From Leucaena leucocephala (Eukaryota; Streptophyta; Magnoliopsida; Fabales; Fabaceae): DNA of 64,000 nucleotides. This document shows positions 1 to 12,544 of the stretch, piece after piece (the stretch's first letter is position 1; every line of letters starts with the position of its first letter). The notes beneath the pieces were generated by a model. It was not told where the DNA came from. It saw only the letters and a list, made by a program, of their open reading frames with translations, and did not search any database. The stretch spans positions 13,782,001-13,846,000 of the forward strand of contig CM073550.1 in assembly GCA_037074615.1 (NCBI GenBank), written 5' to 3'. The translations under genes and the position numbers were made by a program.

Positions 1-39
1 TATACGACTAGATAAAATTCTTACGGATTAAAAGCATAC

Positions 40-1060
40 CCCCAGTCGAAATGCAGTTCCCCGGCTCCGACAATCTTCAGCCAATATTTTGGTAGCTTTC
101 AGGGCCTCTTCCATACTAGCTCCAGAGGCAACTACAGCACAGACTATAGCTCCAGCAGAGGAACCAGCCAATGGCGTGGTTTCCTGCTTCAATAAATAAA
201 CCGAATAAGTCTTCATTTCAAAGAGGTATAATAAACAAACGTGCATATTAAACATGGAATAAAACAAATAATGCCAAAAGATACATCACTTATCATTGTA
301 GAGTAGAAAACAAAGTACATCATAAATCGTTAAAAGAATTCCAAAACGGGGGATTATCAAGTGCCAACAGTTTTCAAAATAACTACTTATATTCGTATGA
401 GCATAGATAAACTTTTAGACCTTGTCGCAAACTTGTAATTGGAAATAGAAACTCCGGAGTCACAAATATTCTATCTCGAAAACAGCAATCAATTGACAAA
501 ATAACAGTAACATTCGGACTGGCGTCCTAACCCCGAAATTAATAGTCCACCTTAATGTAGCCCTTCTCAATGAGAAAGTTAGCGACTCCAAGATGATAAG
601 GAAACAAAAGTCCAGCTGCCGAGAAGCTAAACCCAGGGCTGGTGACTACGCGCCTTTCTCGCTCAGCCTCAGCGTCCTCAACCCTCTGCTCCCACACGAC
701 CTCAGGCTCAACTTCATCCTCAATCACCGCTTCAATCCGGTCCTCGTGAAACGCTCCTTTCTTGGTAGAACTCTCAAACAAGGTCACAGAGCTGGAATCG
801 CCGCCAACAGTGTTGCTACTCCGGCGATTAATCAGTCGCGAAGCAAGTCCCAAGAAAATCTCGCCGGTGGCTACGGCCAATGATTTTTCATCAGAGGAAG
901 GTGGCGGAGGGGTGACGGAGTTTTGGAGCTTACGAGGCGGCAAGGAATTGACGATGAAGCTGAGCGTAGGGGTGCGAGGGGGAAGAAGGAGAAGAGAATT
1001 ATTAGGGTTAGGGTTATGGAGAGGGGAGGGAAAGCGAAGGGAGGAGAAGGAAGAAGCCAT
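40..1060 (-). CDS. Patatin-like phospholipase / acyl hydrolase, chloroplast type (5' part, runs off left edge)
   Basis: Two exons are visible: 551-1060 (ATG at 1060, 170 codons) and 40-183, joined in phase 0. Donors read AAG|GTGGAC and GGG|GTATGC and the acceptor GCAG|GAAACC. The N-terminal ~60 residues are Ser/Pro-rich with few acids, as in a chloroplast transit peptide. Then comes GFSFSAAGLLFPYHLGV, the start of the patatin fold, and exon 2 carries GSSAG, the GxSxG nucleophile elbow. Patatin-like enzymes are Ser-Asp dyad acyl hydrolases acting on membrane lipids; the catalytic Asp should lie in exons beyond position 1. The arrangement resembles the Arabidopsis gene I recall as At1g33270. 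Downstream exons cannot be seen, so I cannot say whether the gene is intact. The leader upstream of the ATG holds a short GAAGTC hexamer repeat near 1118-1144. Confidence 0.85.
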
Positions 1061-1217
1061 GAAGGAAGGAGGAGAGAAGGCTCCTTCTCAGGCTTCTTCG
1101 TTGGGATGTTTTTGTGAGACGACGAAGTCGAAGTCGAAGTCGAAGCCCCAAAAAATATGAATGGAAATCGTCGGTTGGTTTGGGATCAGTTCGGCCGTTT
1201 GGCTGCTCAGCCCGCAC

Positions 1218-2542
1218 TTTAACTAAATTTAACTAACTAACCGCACATTCCAATCTCTTGGATTCTTTCTAATCCGAAAATCTTTTTAAAAGCTCAAAAA
1301 TTATGTTTAAATTGATATTAAAGCCAAATAATTTTCTTTAGAAAATTAAATCCGACTTGAAACTACGTATAAAAGTGAAAGAAGCATTCAAACTGATTTT
1401 TTTTTTAAAAAAAAAGTATCTAAATATAAATTATATTATAAGAAAATTTTAAAAACATAGCTCTTAGATTTTAAAATTTTAAATTAGAAATTTCTATAAA
1501 AATATATTATTATTTATTTTATAAAAATAATAAATAGCTTAAAATATAATAAATAAACCGGCTTAAAATTTTATAATTTAAGTAATACTTTTTTTTAGAT
1601 TTTTCTTACATTATACTTATTAACTTTTTTAATTTAGACATTGTACTTCTGATTATTCTTTTTAAATGTAATTAGGATATTAGGCTTGAATATTAATAAC
1701 CATTACTAGAAACCGCCGGACCCTTCATCTGTATTTGAGTCTAGGCGGGCATCGTTGCTAGAAACATTTCTTTTTGTTTTCAAAAATGAAAATTCACGAG
1801 ATTTCCAAATTAGAGAGAGAGAGAGAGATTGGGAATTTAGTGGGCCACAATAACTTTTCATTTATCAATTTGGGTTTACTTATTTTAAAGAGTATTTTAA
1901 AAATATAATTCCGAGTTGAATATACCAAATTATTATGATCTATCCAAATTTTTACTTGAAAATAACCTTAATTATATTACAAAAAGTAAAAAATAATAAG
2001 ACCCTAGTAGTACTAGCTCAACTAGTCCTTTTTTTCCCCATTAGAAAAGTTTGAATCTTGAACATCTTTCTATACTTCCTTCCATTACCTTACTCTATTA
2101 TTCTCAAATAATAATTTTTTATATAACAATTATAAAGTATACCTAACATATTAATATTTGAGAATATTTTATTAATATTTAAAATTTTAATATAAGATCT
2201 TTTGTTAACAACCTTTAGGTTAAAAGACACAGATGACACTTAATAAAATTAAAGGATGACGACGCAGCCTTAAATTAAAAGATTAAATGAGTATTTTTTG
2301 CTTATAAAATAAAAAACACAAGTTTAGAGTCAAACATATTTGATTAAATGTGGAATTATCTCATATTTTGTTCATAGTATAAAGAGGCAAACATATGAAC
2401 AAAAATTGTCTTTTGGGGGAGTGCGCGGTACACATGAACAATTTTTTTAAAAAAATACATACATATGAACAAAATTTAAGCAAGCACACGTGAGTGTCAC
2501 GTGCTTGCATAACCGCAAATATAAAAGTACTGTGCTGCTGCA
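1218..2542. other. AT-rich intergenic spacer
   Basis: This spacer separates the patatin-like gene's leader from the 3' end of the fibrillin gene. It is very AT-rich with homopolymer runs, a short GA repeat near 1816-1828, and no coding or RNA signal that I can support. Confidence 0.6.
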
Positions 2543-5500
2543 TCAAAGAGGGACTCTGTAGGATGGATCCACAATTCTCAAGATGAACAAGTTCCCTCTA
2601 TTACCTCTTGTTATTCTGTTGGGTAAATAATGCAGAAAACAAAAAAGATATTCAGATTCAAAATAAGCAAAGACAGTTCAGAAGACTTTTGAGAAGACTC
2701 AAGTTGTCTTGAAAAAACTAGAAATAGTTTAATTATCATATGGGGACTAACGATACAAATTTGCTATAGGAAAAGTATTATCCCAATTTTAGAATGATGT
2801 TTTATTTCTCATACAATAATGCATATAAATAGGAGTTTTGTTATTAGGATAAAATAAAATGGTCAAATATGTCATGTGAACATGCGAGACAGGGACAATC
2901 AATATAGAACCTCTCATAACTGAAGGACTTACCTTAATTCTTCATCCAAATAAGTAATTTCTATCTGACCACGACCACTCCCAGGAGATTTAATAGGTAT
3001 CTGAGATTAGCATTCATAAAACCATTTGCCACAAAAAATAGATAAGCTTGAACACACAAAAAGGTAAAGAAATATGCATTATTATGCATGTGACAAAAAG
3101 ATTCTGTCACTACTGTAATTATTAATCCTCTTTCAAGAAGAAAAAAGGTTTTCAGAATTGATAACATTAACCAAGAAACTCTATTGCAAACGTGTTAGCT
3201 TAGAGAAGATAGTATCTCTCTTTGACAACTTAGATTCAATTCCTTTAAGAAACACTCTGGGAGTAAAATCCTCAGTGCATTAAGCCAATGTGCAGAGAAG
3301 GGATTTAGTTTCGATAAAATCTCTGGGAGGAAAAACAATGAAATCTCTCTACATTATGGTCATTAGCCAAACTTTGATATAACTAAGTATTCATATGCAT
3401 AGGGATGATGCCCATAAGTTCCATCCAAGATCTTGTTTAAAAATATCTTTTCATGGTCTCTACTTTATTCCTATTAAATTATCACTCTTTAGGCCAATTT
3501 TAAGAGAAGAGTGCAAAGTGTACCAATGCATGTGTCTAGGAGTCTCGGATGCAATTCATCATGAATAAGAAAATGGTGCTTAATTCAGTAAAAGAAAAGT
3601 TTGGGAGGGCGATAGGTTGTTCTGCCCGAACATTAGTATATTCTCCAAGTATGTGACAATATAAACCAAATATGAGAAGTGACAACCAACACACATCACC
3701 TACCAGACCAGCAATTTTGAAGAAGTCGAACTTCACAGCCACCCTTCTTGAGTTTAGAGGCACTAGATTGGCAGTAGCCTGCAGCAACAGTGAGAAATTT
3801 GTAGGCTCCAAATTCCAAATCATACTGAATTTCTTGAGCAATAAAGAAGATTTGAAAATACTTGAAGAGGAAACTAGTGAGTAACTACACAAATTTTCCA
3901 CGAGTTATACTGAGAATCCGAAATTAAACTTCCCTTGACTCTTGTTAAAATCACACATCTCTTCTATTTTAAAAAATTAAACTATATTTTTTGCTGTTAC
4001 CTTAGACCATAGAGTTGGATTAGACGATGTTTTCCTGAATGATAAGGAAAAGACTGAATCGACATTAATAACATTTCCTAATAATTAAAACAGCTATTAA
4101 AGTAGTAGAAGTACCTGGTTGTAGAATGGCCAAGTTTCCAAATTTTGAGCTCTCAAAGTATCCAGATTAATGGCCTGGTAGATCTTTCCATTTGGTCGCA
4201 AGAATTTTGGTCTCTAACATAACCACATCAATCCTCACTTTAATATGGAAGATGAATAAAAGTAAGAAAGCAACAAGTTACTCATATCATAAGAAGAAAC
4301 AAAAAACAAATTACATGTAACTTATCTACAAACAATAGAGCGCATGATCAACTCAGAAACAGTGACCATGTAAGATAACTCACCCACAATTTACCCCATA
4401 CATAGAACTACCATGAATTAATCCAATATCCCAGCTAGCCAATTTTTGCACAGGTATTCTGATAAGTTATCAAAACAGCGTCTCAAGCTTCAACCCTTCA
4501 TACCATACAAAGAAAAGAACAGAAAGTGCAAAATGGGCAAGGACAGTGAATCTGTATTTCTTTTGCCTTGCCCCTTTAACAATATGTTTGTTCCATATTG
4601 GGTAAATATCAACATTTAAGATAGTTCTTAAGTCTTGAAGCAATCCTATCCATTAACCTAAGTTTCCTTTTAGGATGTGCTCTTCTCATATACTAATCTC
4701 TATCTCTACCAATAGGAGCTCAAGGAAACATGAAAGCCACAAGCCTTGGGCCCACCTTAACACAGAGATTGTTGTGGGACATATTAGAAATAGAAAATCA
4801 CATTAAAGATCTTAAATTTTGTAATTACCTCCAACTACCAAAATTATTAAGTTTTTAGGAGACCTACACCAAAATTTTTAAGAAGTTACCATAGTTTTAA
4901 ATACCTTAGCTAATAAGTTTCCTAAAATGCAGCAACTTTCCCAAATCCTTTAAGTATATCTGTTGAGTATGCACTTAGTCTTTCAACATAATTATTACAG
5001 ATTTGATCTCTTTTTTTTGTTGATAAAATTAATTGGATCATATGCCAGGTATCCAAATTTTAGGTTCGTAGTGCCCCTCCCAACATGGGTGTAATCGAAC
5101 TCTAGACCTAGAGGGACTAGCGGGCCTTACACCACTTAAAGACTCGATCTTCTAATCTAAAATTTAAGAATGGTTTCCCTATCACAATTTAATTTCAGAG
5201 AAATGAAGATGGTATCACGTCAACCGAACAGAGAAGCTCAAAACAAGAGTCAACATGGGCAGGATGCATTATACAATTACAAACCTGTGTTTGCAGAATG
5301 GACTGAGATGTTGTGTACAGAAGCTCCCATTTGCCATTCAGCAAATCGGACTTGAGAGGCTCCTTTACAGAGTTCAGGGCCTCAAGTTTACGAGCGATCT
5401 AGAAAAGAACCAATTATTAATAAAACAATAAAGCGGAAGCGAAATTCTAGAGGTTTGAGAATTACGCATGAGTTTCACCAGGTCCACACGTTGTTCATCC

Positions 5501-5788
5501 TCAGCGGTAGCTTCGGCGCCTCGGTCAAGAGGTGCAGTTGTGTCATAAAGCTCCTCCTTGAGGCTCTGAACATCTCTGCTTCTACTACTGAGAAACCCAG
5601 GGAAAAAAGAAACCCTGTTGCTCCATTTCGAAGAATCCACGAAGGGTATTATGGAGAGAGGGGCGGGAAATTTTGGGGAAAAGGAAGAGAAGAGGGTTTG
5701 GGTGAGAAACAGAGAGGGAAGAATGAGAATCAGCGGTAAATTTGATAGACAAAGGAACTGCAGAAGAGGAAGCCAAGAGAGTGGCCAT
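2543..5788 (-). CDS. Plastid lipid-associated protein / fibrillin (PAP4, FBN3-like), with a frameshift in the transit-peptide region
   Basis: Six exons: 5479-5788, 5285-5398, 4115-4213, 3704-3778, 2933-3000 and 2543-2615. All have GT-AG introns, and phases match from exon 1's 3' half onward. The mature part reads VSFFPGFL, LKEELYD, RKLEAL, then the lipocalin-like signature NGKWELLYTTSQSILQTQ, TANLVPLNSRRVAVKFDFFK and the C-terminus VDPSYRVPL-stop. This is close to the full plant PAP4/FBN3 family. Fibrillins coat plastoglobules and thylakoids and bind lipids or prenylquinones. The only good ATG (5788, context CCATGGCC) opens a typical Ser-rich transit peptide, but that frame ends at a TAG near 5585. 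The mature protein begins one frame over, and no ATG lies in the mature frame. Summed exon length is 739 nt, one base more than a multiple of three. Either this copy is damaged or the assembly has an extra base; everything downstream looks intact. Confidence 0.85.
5008..5150 (-). repeat. tRNA-derived SINE-like insertion in fibrillin intron 1's neighbourhood
   Basis: Read on the minus strand, the block holds a promoter A-box-like stretch (AAGTGGTGTAAGG), a B-box-like stretch (GAGTTCGATTAC) about 35 nt later, and an A-rich end (the T8 run on the plus strand near 5011-5018). That order of A box, B box and A-rich tail is typical of tRNA-derived SINEs. It lies between exons 2 and 3 of the fibrillin gene, in the same orientation as the gene. 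Target-site duplications are not clear. Confidence 0.4.
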
Positions 5789-5866
5789 GGATTGAAAACG
5801 GTTGAGTTGAAAGTTCTGGAATTCTTGTTAAGTGGCGCCGTAGCGGGGGCTCTGTGCTGCCACTAA

Positions 5867-7019
5867 TACAAAACAATAAGGATTTGGATTTTTTAAAAAA
5901 AAAATTTTAAAAATCTCGGATCAAATTTTATTAACTGAAGTAAAAATTTAGTTAAAAAAATTAATTTTAATTTTAAATATAATTTTTTATATTTATTAAT
6001 TTTTTATTAAATTATCCTATGAATATCAAGAATAATTAGAGAGAATGAATTGAAAAATATGATTAAAATATTTTAGATAAAATATATCATATTAACTTAT
6101 TTAATTTAATTAAATTAATTAAATAAATTTTATATTAAAAATTTAAAAAGTATAAAATATAAAATATTATATATAAGTAAAAATATATTATTAACTACAG
6201 TAGCTCCCATTCAAGAATATATAACTTTTGTTAATAAATTATGCACTAGGAAATTTTTTGGCCCCTTCTGCCCTCCCAACTGCGATGGAGTTTATATTTT
6301 ATACCGTGTGAGCACTTTTTAAACCCAAAATGTTCTTTTTGAATTCAACACCACGTAATAAACCATAAAATTAACCTTATCTAAACTTTTTTTTTCATAA
6401 AAACTAAGTATGCTTGGAGTCTGAATCGAAAAAAATTACACTGTTTTTTATTCAATAAATATTATTACTCAATATTATGTATATACATATGTTTATAATA
6501 TTTATTTAATACATATGCATCTATTGAAATTGCAAAGGATATAGGGACTTGAGGCATATATGTATGTACAGGTACAATTCTGTTAAGCATCACTCTTTGG
6601 TCTTTTACTTCTCAGGAACAATTTCCTGAAGACAAAGATAATTGAACTACGGCAATTGTTTCAAATGAGATGAGAAGCTATTTCCAAGATTTTGGAGTCA
6701 ATCTCAACAGAACTTTCAAATAGAGATTCTTCTTACATGAACTAACTCTATTTTATTGAAGAACAAAAATTCAAGGAAAAGGAAAATCCCGTCAACCAAC
6801 GCAAGAGGATCAATATAAGAATTGGCTAAAACAAGTAGAACAAAAGAATCCTCCTCAATCAAGCTTAGTTGACGTGGTCAAATATCTAGGCCCACAAATA
6901 AGTCACCCTTTTTCAGAGTTCTGTGGATGAGCCAGAAATAGCCAAAAGGACAATCAACCTAGCAGATTCTACCAAATGAGGGCAAAATTGGTGCAGTGTC
7001 TATGTTTATATCAAAAGAA
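5867..7019. other. AT-rich intergenic spacer
   Basis: This lies between the fibrillin leader and the RETICULATA-related 3' end. 5880-6240 is almost pure A/T. 6620-7019 is more complex and probably includes the 3' UTR of the gene ending at 7020. No coding exon was recognised. Confidence 0.5.
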
Positions 7020-10000
7020 TTAAGCTGACCCTGCAGCGACCTTCTTCCGAACAATTCTTTTTCTCCGTGCTTTAGGAGCCGAAGATTCTGAGTTAGCCGC
7101 AGAGTCTAGGCTGCCCTGTTTGATGCCCAGCAGCCCAAGCCCAGATACAACTGCATTCTTTGATATGAACCATTTTGAAGATGACTTTTCTTCATTCTCA
7201 GAAGACCTCCTGTAAACTTTCAACAGGTCGTCTGAATGAGCCAGGGGATCTACCTCGACTCCAAGCCAGGCACGCCTGGAGGTCTCTCCTAATTGAACAT
7301 TCAGTGCCCTGCACAAAATCCACAACACAATAAATGCTCAAGCAATAGCACATCTAAATAATTTGCTAATAACGTCAAGATATGTGTGGCTCCATGTATG
7401 AAGCCAGTTATTGAAAAGTAATCACTAGTGAAAAACCAGAGACAAGAAAAGGAAGCAAAAAATGCAGCAAAATAACTAAATGCTACTGATTTAGGAGAGA
7501 CAGACCTCAAGGCTGTGCTGAAGAACAAGGCTACTCGAATAACATCAAAATGGCTCATCATTGCTCTATCAAATCCACATAATAGCTGGTATCTCAGGTT
7601 AGCATAGATTCCAAGGAAAGCGCCATAACCAAGCGCATTACTGCTCACACTGGGAACTGTCACAGATAACCTGCAGACAATTCCCAAATCACATGAAATA
7701 CAATAAAATTAGTATTTAGCATCTGTATACCACTAATTAGGGGCAGAATTCTACAATTCATCACTTGAATGAACCAAATTTGAGTATAATTGAACACAGT
7801 TGGTTTCATCCCTGTTTACCTTCCCTCCTTTTTACTAGCCAAAGTGTTTGATAGTGCACCTTGTACTGCACCAGCACTCAATCCAACCATGCACAACTCT
7901 GCAGCCTTGTATAAGAAACATTGGATTCTCTTTTGCAAGTCAAATTCTCTAAGTATATAGCTCTTTTCAAATATGTTGTTTGGAAGCTTCTGCAAGGTAT
8001 TTTGTAAATCAAACCGGAATGTGTTTCCATATGATTGACAAGGAGCAAGTGACCAAACAACTACAGCATTGCATGCTGCCACAGTGAGCACATTGATAAG
8101 TGCAAGATCCCATTCCTGCTTTATCCTGGAGTCAGGTTGAAGTTAGCAATTATTAATTAGTCAAATTCATTCGATGAGAACATCAAACAAATCGTCAAAT
8201 AGTTTTAAAATAGACAACACACCTATCCTTCCGGTTTTTAAACTCCCACCACATTGAGAAACCTATTGTAGCAGCCTCTTCCAGTAGAAGCCTATACAAT
8301 AATGCAGGATCTGCAAACAACCTGTGCAATATAACATTAATGCATGTATTAAACTACACATTTGCAATAAAAGTTAAACAGATGAGTGAAAGAGATTAAC
8401 TTCGATTTGTAATTTTTTCCCACATTCGAGAGATCAGCTAAATTATCAAGTCTTATCAGACATGAGAGGACATCTATACCATGTTCTCTAAAGCTTAAGA
8501 AGACTGACTTCAGGCATTGATGTCCACCAATAACAAATCCACATTCACAAAGGACAAATATATGTTGAAACAAACATAGCCGGCTGTTACTATACTCTCA
8601 AGAAAAATAAAGCAAAACGACGATAGATTTATATCTCTCTATCTATTAGTGTACCTATGCTGAACTAGGATACACCTTCTGTCAGGTTTCTTGGGGAAAC
8701 ATACATGAGTCCTTCCTCCTTGTTAGATGTTATGTTTATATGGATGACGCGTGCAACAACAAGCATTGATACAAGTTCTAAAGATTCACTTCATAGTTAG
8801 AAAACCAGAATAATCCAAGATCTTCTAAGTGTATCCTTATCGTTACTCTTAGAGGACTAATAAGACGCTTTCTACTGCCACCTCAATATTCTCTCATCTT
8901 CATGGATTCTCCAGATTGTATTTTGGTACAGAACGTAACACATTCGTCACATCCAATGGCCATATGTCTGTCCCATCGCTTAAAGGCCTATAGTAAGTAA
9001 GCTAGTTATCTAATAGAATCGTAAGTCCTAACGCTGTTATTGTCTAAGCTTCAACGAACAACTAATCACAAGTAACAAATTTTGTCACCACCCTGCATTC
9101 ATGTAATTACATTATCCATGACTTAAACTACCCCATAATTTGTGTCCCACTCTATCCTCATTTCTAACCTCATATATTTACCTAAACACTCTCGTCTCTA
9201 TAAGTTTAATATTTTGGGCATGTAATCTAATTGCTCAATTAGGGCATCGCATCACTAAGCATTGCTAGCAAAGCCAACAATGGAACTTAATGAGTCTTAA
9301 TCATCACATCACTAAGCATTTCTGGCAAAGCCAACAAATGGAACTCAATGTATCTTAATCATCACATCACTAAGCATTGCTGGCAAAGCCAACAATGGAA
9401 CTTAATGGATCTTAATCGAAGTTAATAAATACACACCCACGCACATATAAGGATACCTGAGATAATTATAGCGCTTTGGCCAGATGGAAAATTAGAAATT
9501 CATTGATTTTCTATTCAGGCTAAAAAAAACCAAACACCAAACAGCCATCAACTTTGGACCATTTAATTTAAAATAAAAGGTAACAAAAGCATGGTCATGG
9601 CGATTGACCCCTTAATGTATTCATATTGTCATGAATAATTTCTGATTTACAATTTTTTTCTGAACTGTAACAGATCGTGTATCAGATGTTCAAGAGAAAC
9701 CACATACATGTTTCATCCCCAACAATCTGTCAGCCCTCACCTACTTGGAATCACCCTTGACAAACAACGGAGCTCCAGAGAAAGTCAAAATAAGACAAGC
9801 TCCCTTTCTCTGGTTTTGCTTAATCATTATTGTGCTAAAACCCCAAACTTCACCGTATGCTCCTTTCTCTCCCTACATAAGAACCTCGTAGGCAAATGCT
9901 TGTCCCTTCTTAAGCTTGAAATTAACATTTAGCATAACAATTGCGAAATGCAGAGGATCATAAAAAAATTAGCTTTCAATCCATAAAAAGTTCTCATTCC

Positions 10001-12316
10001 AATTTATATATTTCCAAATGCCTAACTGCATTCTCCAACCTAAAGCATTTTCATCAACTTTCTCTTTAAAAATTCACTTTCCATGCTAAAGTGAACCTGA
10101 TTTGGCAGGAACGCACGGAGAAACTGAGGGGAGTAAAAAATCAATTGACAACAATGTCAGATGACATATGTGAAAAAAACGTCAACCCACCATTTAAAAC
10201 AAATAATTAGTCTCATTTTATAAATATTGATAAGCCATTTTAAAACAATAATTAGTCTATCAACTTTTGAATGTGACTATCTTGGTTGTAATAACGAGTG
10301 AATTCTATGCGTGTGCATAAATGCACACCCTCACATGCATAAACGCAAGCACGCATACATGTGTCAATGCATAAATATGTGCCCCTACTTTTAAGTCAGC
10401 TCATAAAAAATAAACATACCTGCCATTAAAAGACCTTGAGATTCCCTGTGGTAGTCCTCGAGAAATATACCTGCTGACAGTTGGTCTGGCATTAATTGCT
10501 AGGAATTTTACCATCTGAGCCGAGCTAACCAAACCCTAGAAATATAATTTCAGTCAGTAAAGGGACATATGGTTTGTAGCCTAAAGGTTGCCTACAGCCC
10601 TGAAATTACCCTACCATTTCATAAGCTTGACGTAACCCAGCAGGCAAATCCATCATTGTTTTTTGCCACTCATTTAACACCGCATCCACAAATTTACGGT
10701 CAAATAACTGTGACAAGGACACAGCTTCATTTGCATATGAAATTGTGAATTGTGAATGAAAGAAAAACAAAGCATATATTATCCAAAAAGTGTATTCTAA
10801 AATTGCATTGTGAAATTGACTGAGATTTCTAACCTCTTCAAGGAGTATACGTCTCCTAAACAAGCCACCCTCATCCCCATCATCTCCGTCGTCAAAGTCA
10901 TCAAAGTAGTCATCATCACCACCATCATCATCACCTCCATCACCACCACCATGATTGATTTTCTTTCCAATATCTCCCCCTCCTCCCCCCACATCAAGCT
11001 GCAAAGTTTAAATCACAGTGAAACAAGAGGGCGCTACCTTGTCAACAATAGTGGATTTATAATTGATTAAGCTTAATGTTTATGTCATAAACATTATGAA
11101 TTATAATCATATATTATTAGTAACCAGTATGCCAAGCTTAAAAATGCTATTTGATCAAAGTAATCAATTCTCAAGATGAAAGAAATTCAAAGAATTAAAA
11201 AGATATATTACGCATTGCAAGTGCTGCAGTTGACTCATTTTCTCATAAACAACTTAATATACCATTTATTGTAATGTAAGGGTCACTGACTCAGTACAAT
11301 AGACTTATAAACCAGTCCAAGCAGTTGAGAGAGAGAGTGATCTAACACCCAGACTTTCTAAAAAATGCATTGCTCCAACTGCTGACTTTTAAAAAAAAAA
11401 AGGTTAACTTGAGTAATCACACCTATTCCAAATCATGAAAACAACCAGTAGTTGTCCCCTAACCTGGAGATTTAAGCATTGCATCCATAGTCGGCAAGCA
11501 ACCATAATTATTTACCCTTCATTATCAGCAGTGATGAAATGTAATAAGAGACACTAGTTAGCAGTTGAGCCAAAGTAGTACTTCATTTCAGTATCCAATT
11601 TCTATCTGTATCTATCATGTTCATTATCAATCTACTCCCCAACCCCCACCCCCACCCCAAAAAACGGGGTACTCTAGGGAAAAAACAGTTATGTGATTTT
11701 ATCCTTTTTGTTTTGGCGGACGGTTAGGGAGTGCAAAAGCAAGGTCCTCATGAAACCAAAGAAAATTCAGATATATGTTGTACTGATCATTGCATAAGCT
11801 ATAATGACTATGTATAGAACAGAAACGGCTAAATTGAGCATTCCTTCTTCCCCAACCTTCCATTCTCATAAAAATTCACGACCACAAAGTATTAACCCGA
11901 AGTCTTCAACTCAACGTTTGGAAACTAACCTGAGGACTAGACTTGGTTTGCTTCTGCGACAAATCGAGTTTGGATTTTTCTAATGTCACCGCACCAACTG
12001 AACTGTATTTTCCCTTCATAACGGGACCCAAATTCATTGAAGAGGATGAAGGCAGCGAAGAATCGGAAGTACCAGTAGCATCCGGCAAGCTGAAGCACCG
12101 TTCCAATAAAGACGCCGAACCATTCTCCACCTCAGAGGGAGCCGAGGCTTTGACCACCAAAGATCGTCGGCTGAGCTTGAAGCCAGCGGACTTTGTAACC
12201 GGCTGGAGTGAACCGTGTTTCGAAATCGGCAACGAGGGATTCGGCGGCAGAGCCTTTGTTGCGGCGTGAGAGTTCATGGGCATGATTTGGGCCGTTTGAA
12301 ACAACGGGAGTGACAT
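7020..12316 (-). CDS. RETICULATA-RELATED 5/6-type protein (DUF3411), chloroplast envelope membrane protein
   Basis: Eight exons: 11930-12316, 10834-10998, 10615-10707, 10420-10535, 8223-8321, 7820-8125, 7506-7670 and 7020-7308. The total is 1620 nt (539 aa) with every phase matching. The start is the ATG at 12316; the same frame runs upstream only from a TTG. The first ~65 residues look like a plastid transit peptide. A Gly/Asp-rich acidic tract follows (about residues 146-174), then the DUF3411 core with PAGLRQAYEM, RPTVSRYISRGLPQG, WSLAPCQSYGNTFRFDLQN and NALGYGAFLGIYANLRYQLL. The tail is Lys/Arg-rich. Family members (RER, LCD1) affect mesophyll cell number, vein-associated greening and plastid metabolism; no enzymatic activity is established. 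Sequence best fits the RER5/RER6 branch. The 2.1-kb intron 8322-10419 contains a minisatellite. The gene appears intact. Confidence 0.9.
9245..9416. repeat. Three-copy ~57-bp tandem repeat (minisatellite) in an intron
   Basis: Three head-to-tail copies occupy 9245-9301, 9302-9359 and 9360-9416. Each contains ATCACTAAGCATT followed by GGCAAAGCCAACAA and GGAACT, with only a few differences. They lie inside the large intron of the RETICULATA-related gene. Confidence 0.85.
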
Positions 12317-12544
12317 TTGGGAACGCTTTCTCGGTCGAATTGAAGGAAAATTGGAGTTGGATTTTCTCAGAAAACTTTCATCAGCGAATGGTACTGATGA
12401 AATCGAGTAATCGCTCTCTAAAGACGAGGAATTTAGAGAGAGAAAATCGAAAGGGAAGGAAAAGACTGTTGGGCGAGAGGGATTTTGATGGGCTGGAAGA
12501 TAGCCGACTAGGCGACAACCCAATCCGAAAGTCTTACCCGTAAG

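Noticed and set aside
9245..9416. CRISPR-like repeat array
   Set aside because: The three units are contiguous tandem copies with no unique spacers, in a plant intron.
10797..11070. Overlapping Met/Val-rich and Ile/Thr-rich ORFs on both strands
   Set aside because: They are shadows of the GGT/GAT-rich exon 2 of the RETICULATA-related gene.
12317..12523. N-terminal extension of the RETICULATA-related frame up to 12523
   Set aside because: The extended frame begins with TTG; the first in-frame ATG is at 12316 and gives a normal transit peptide.
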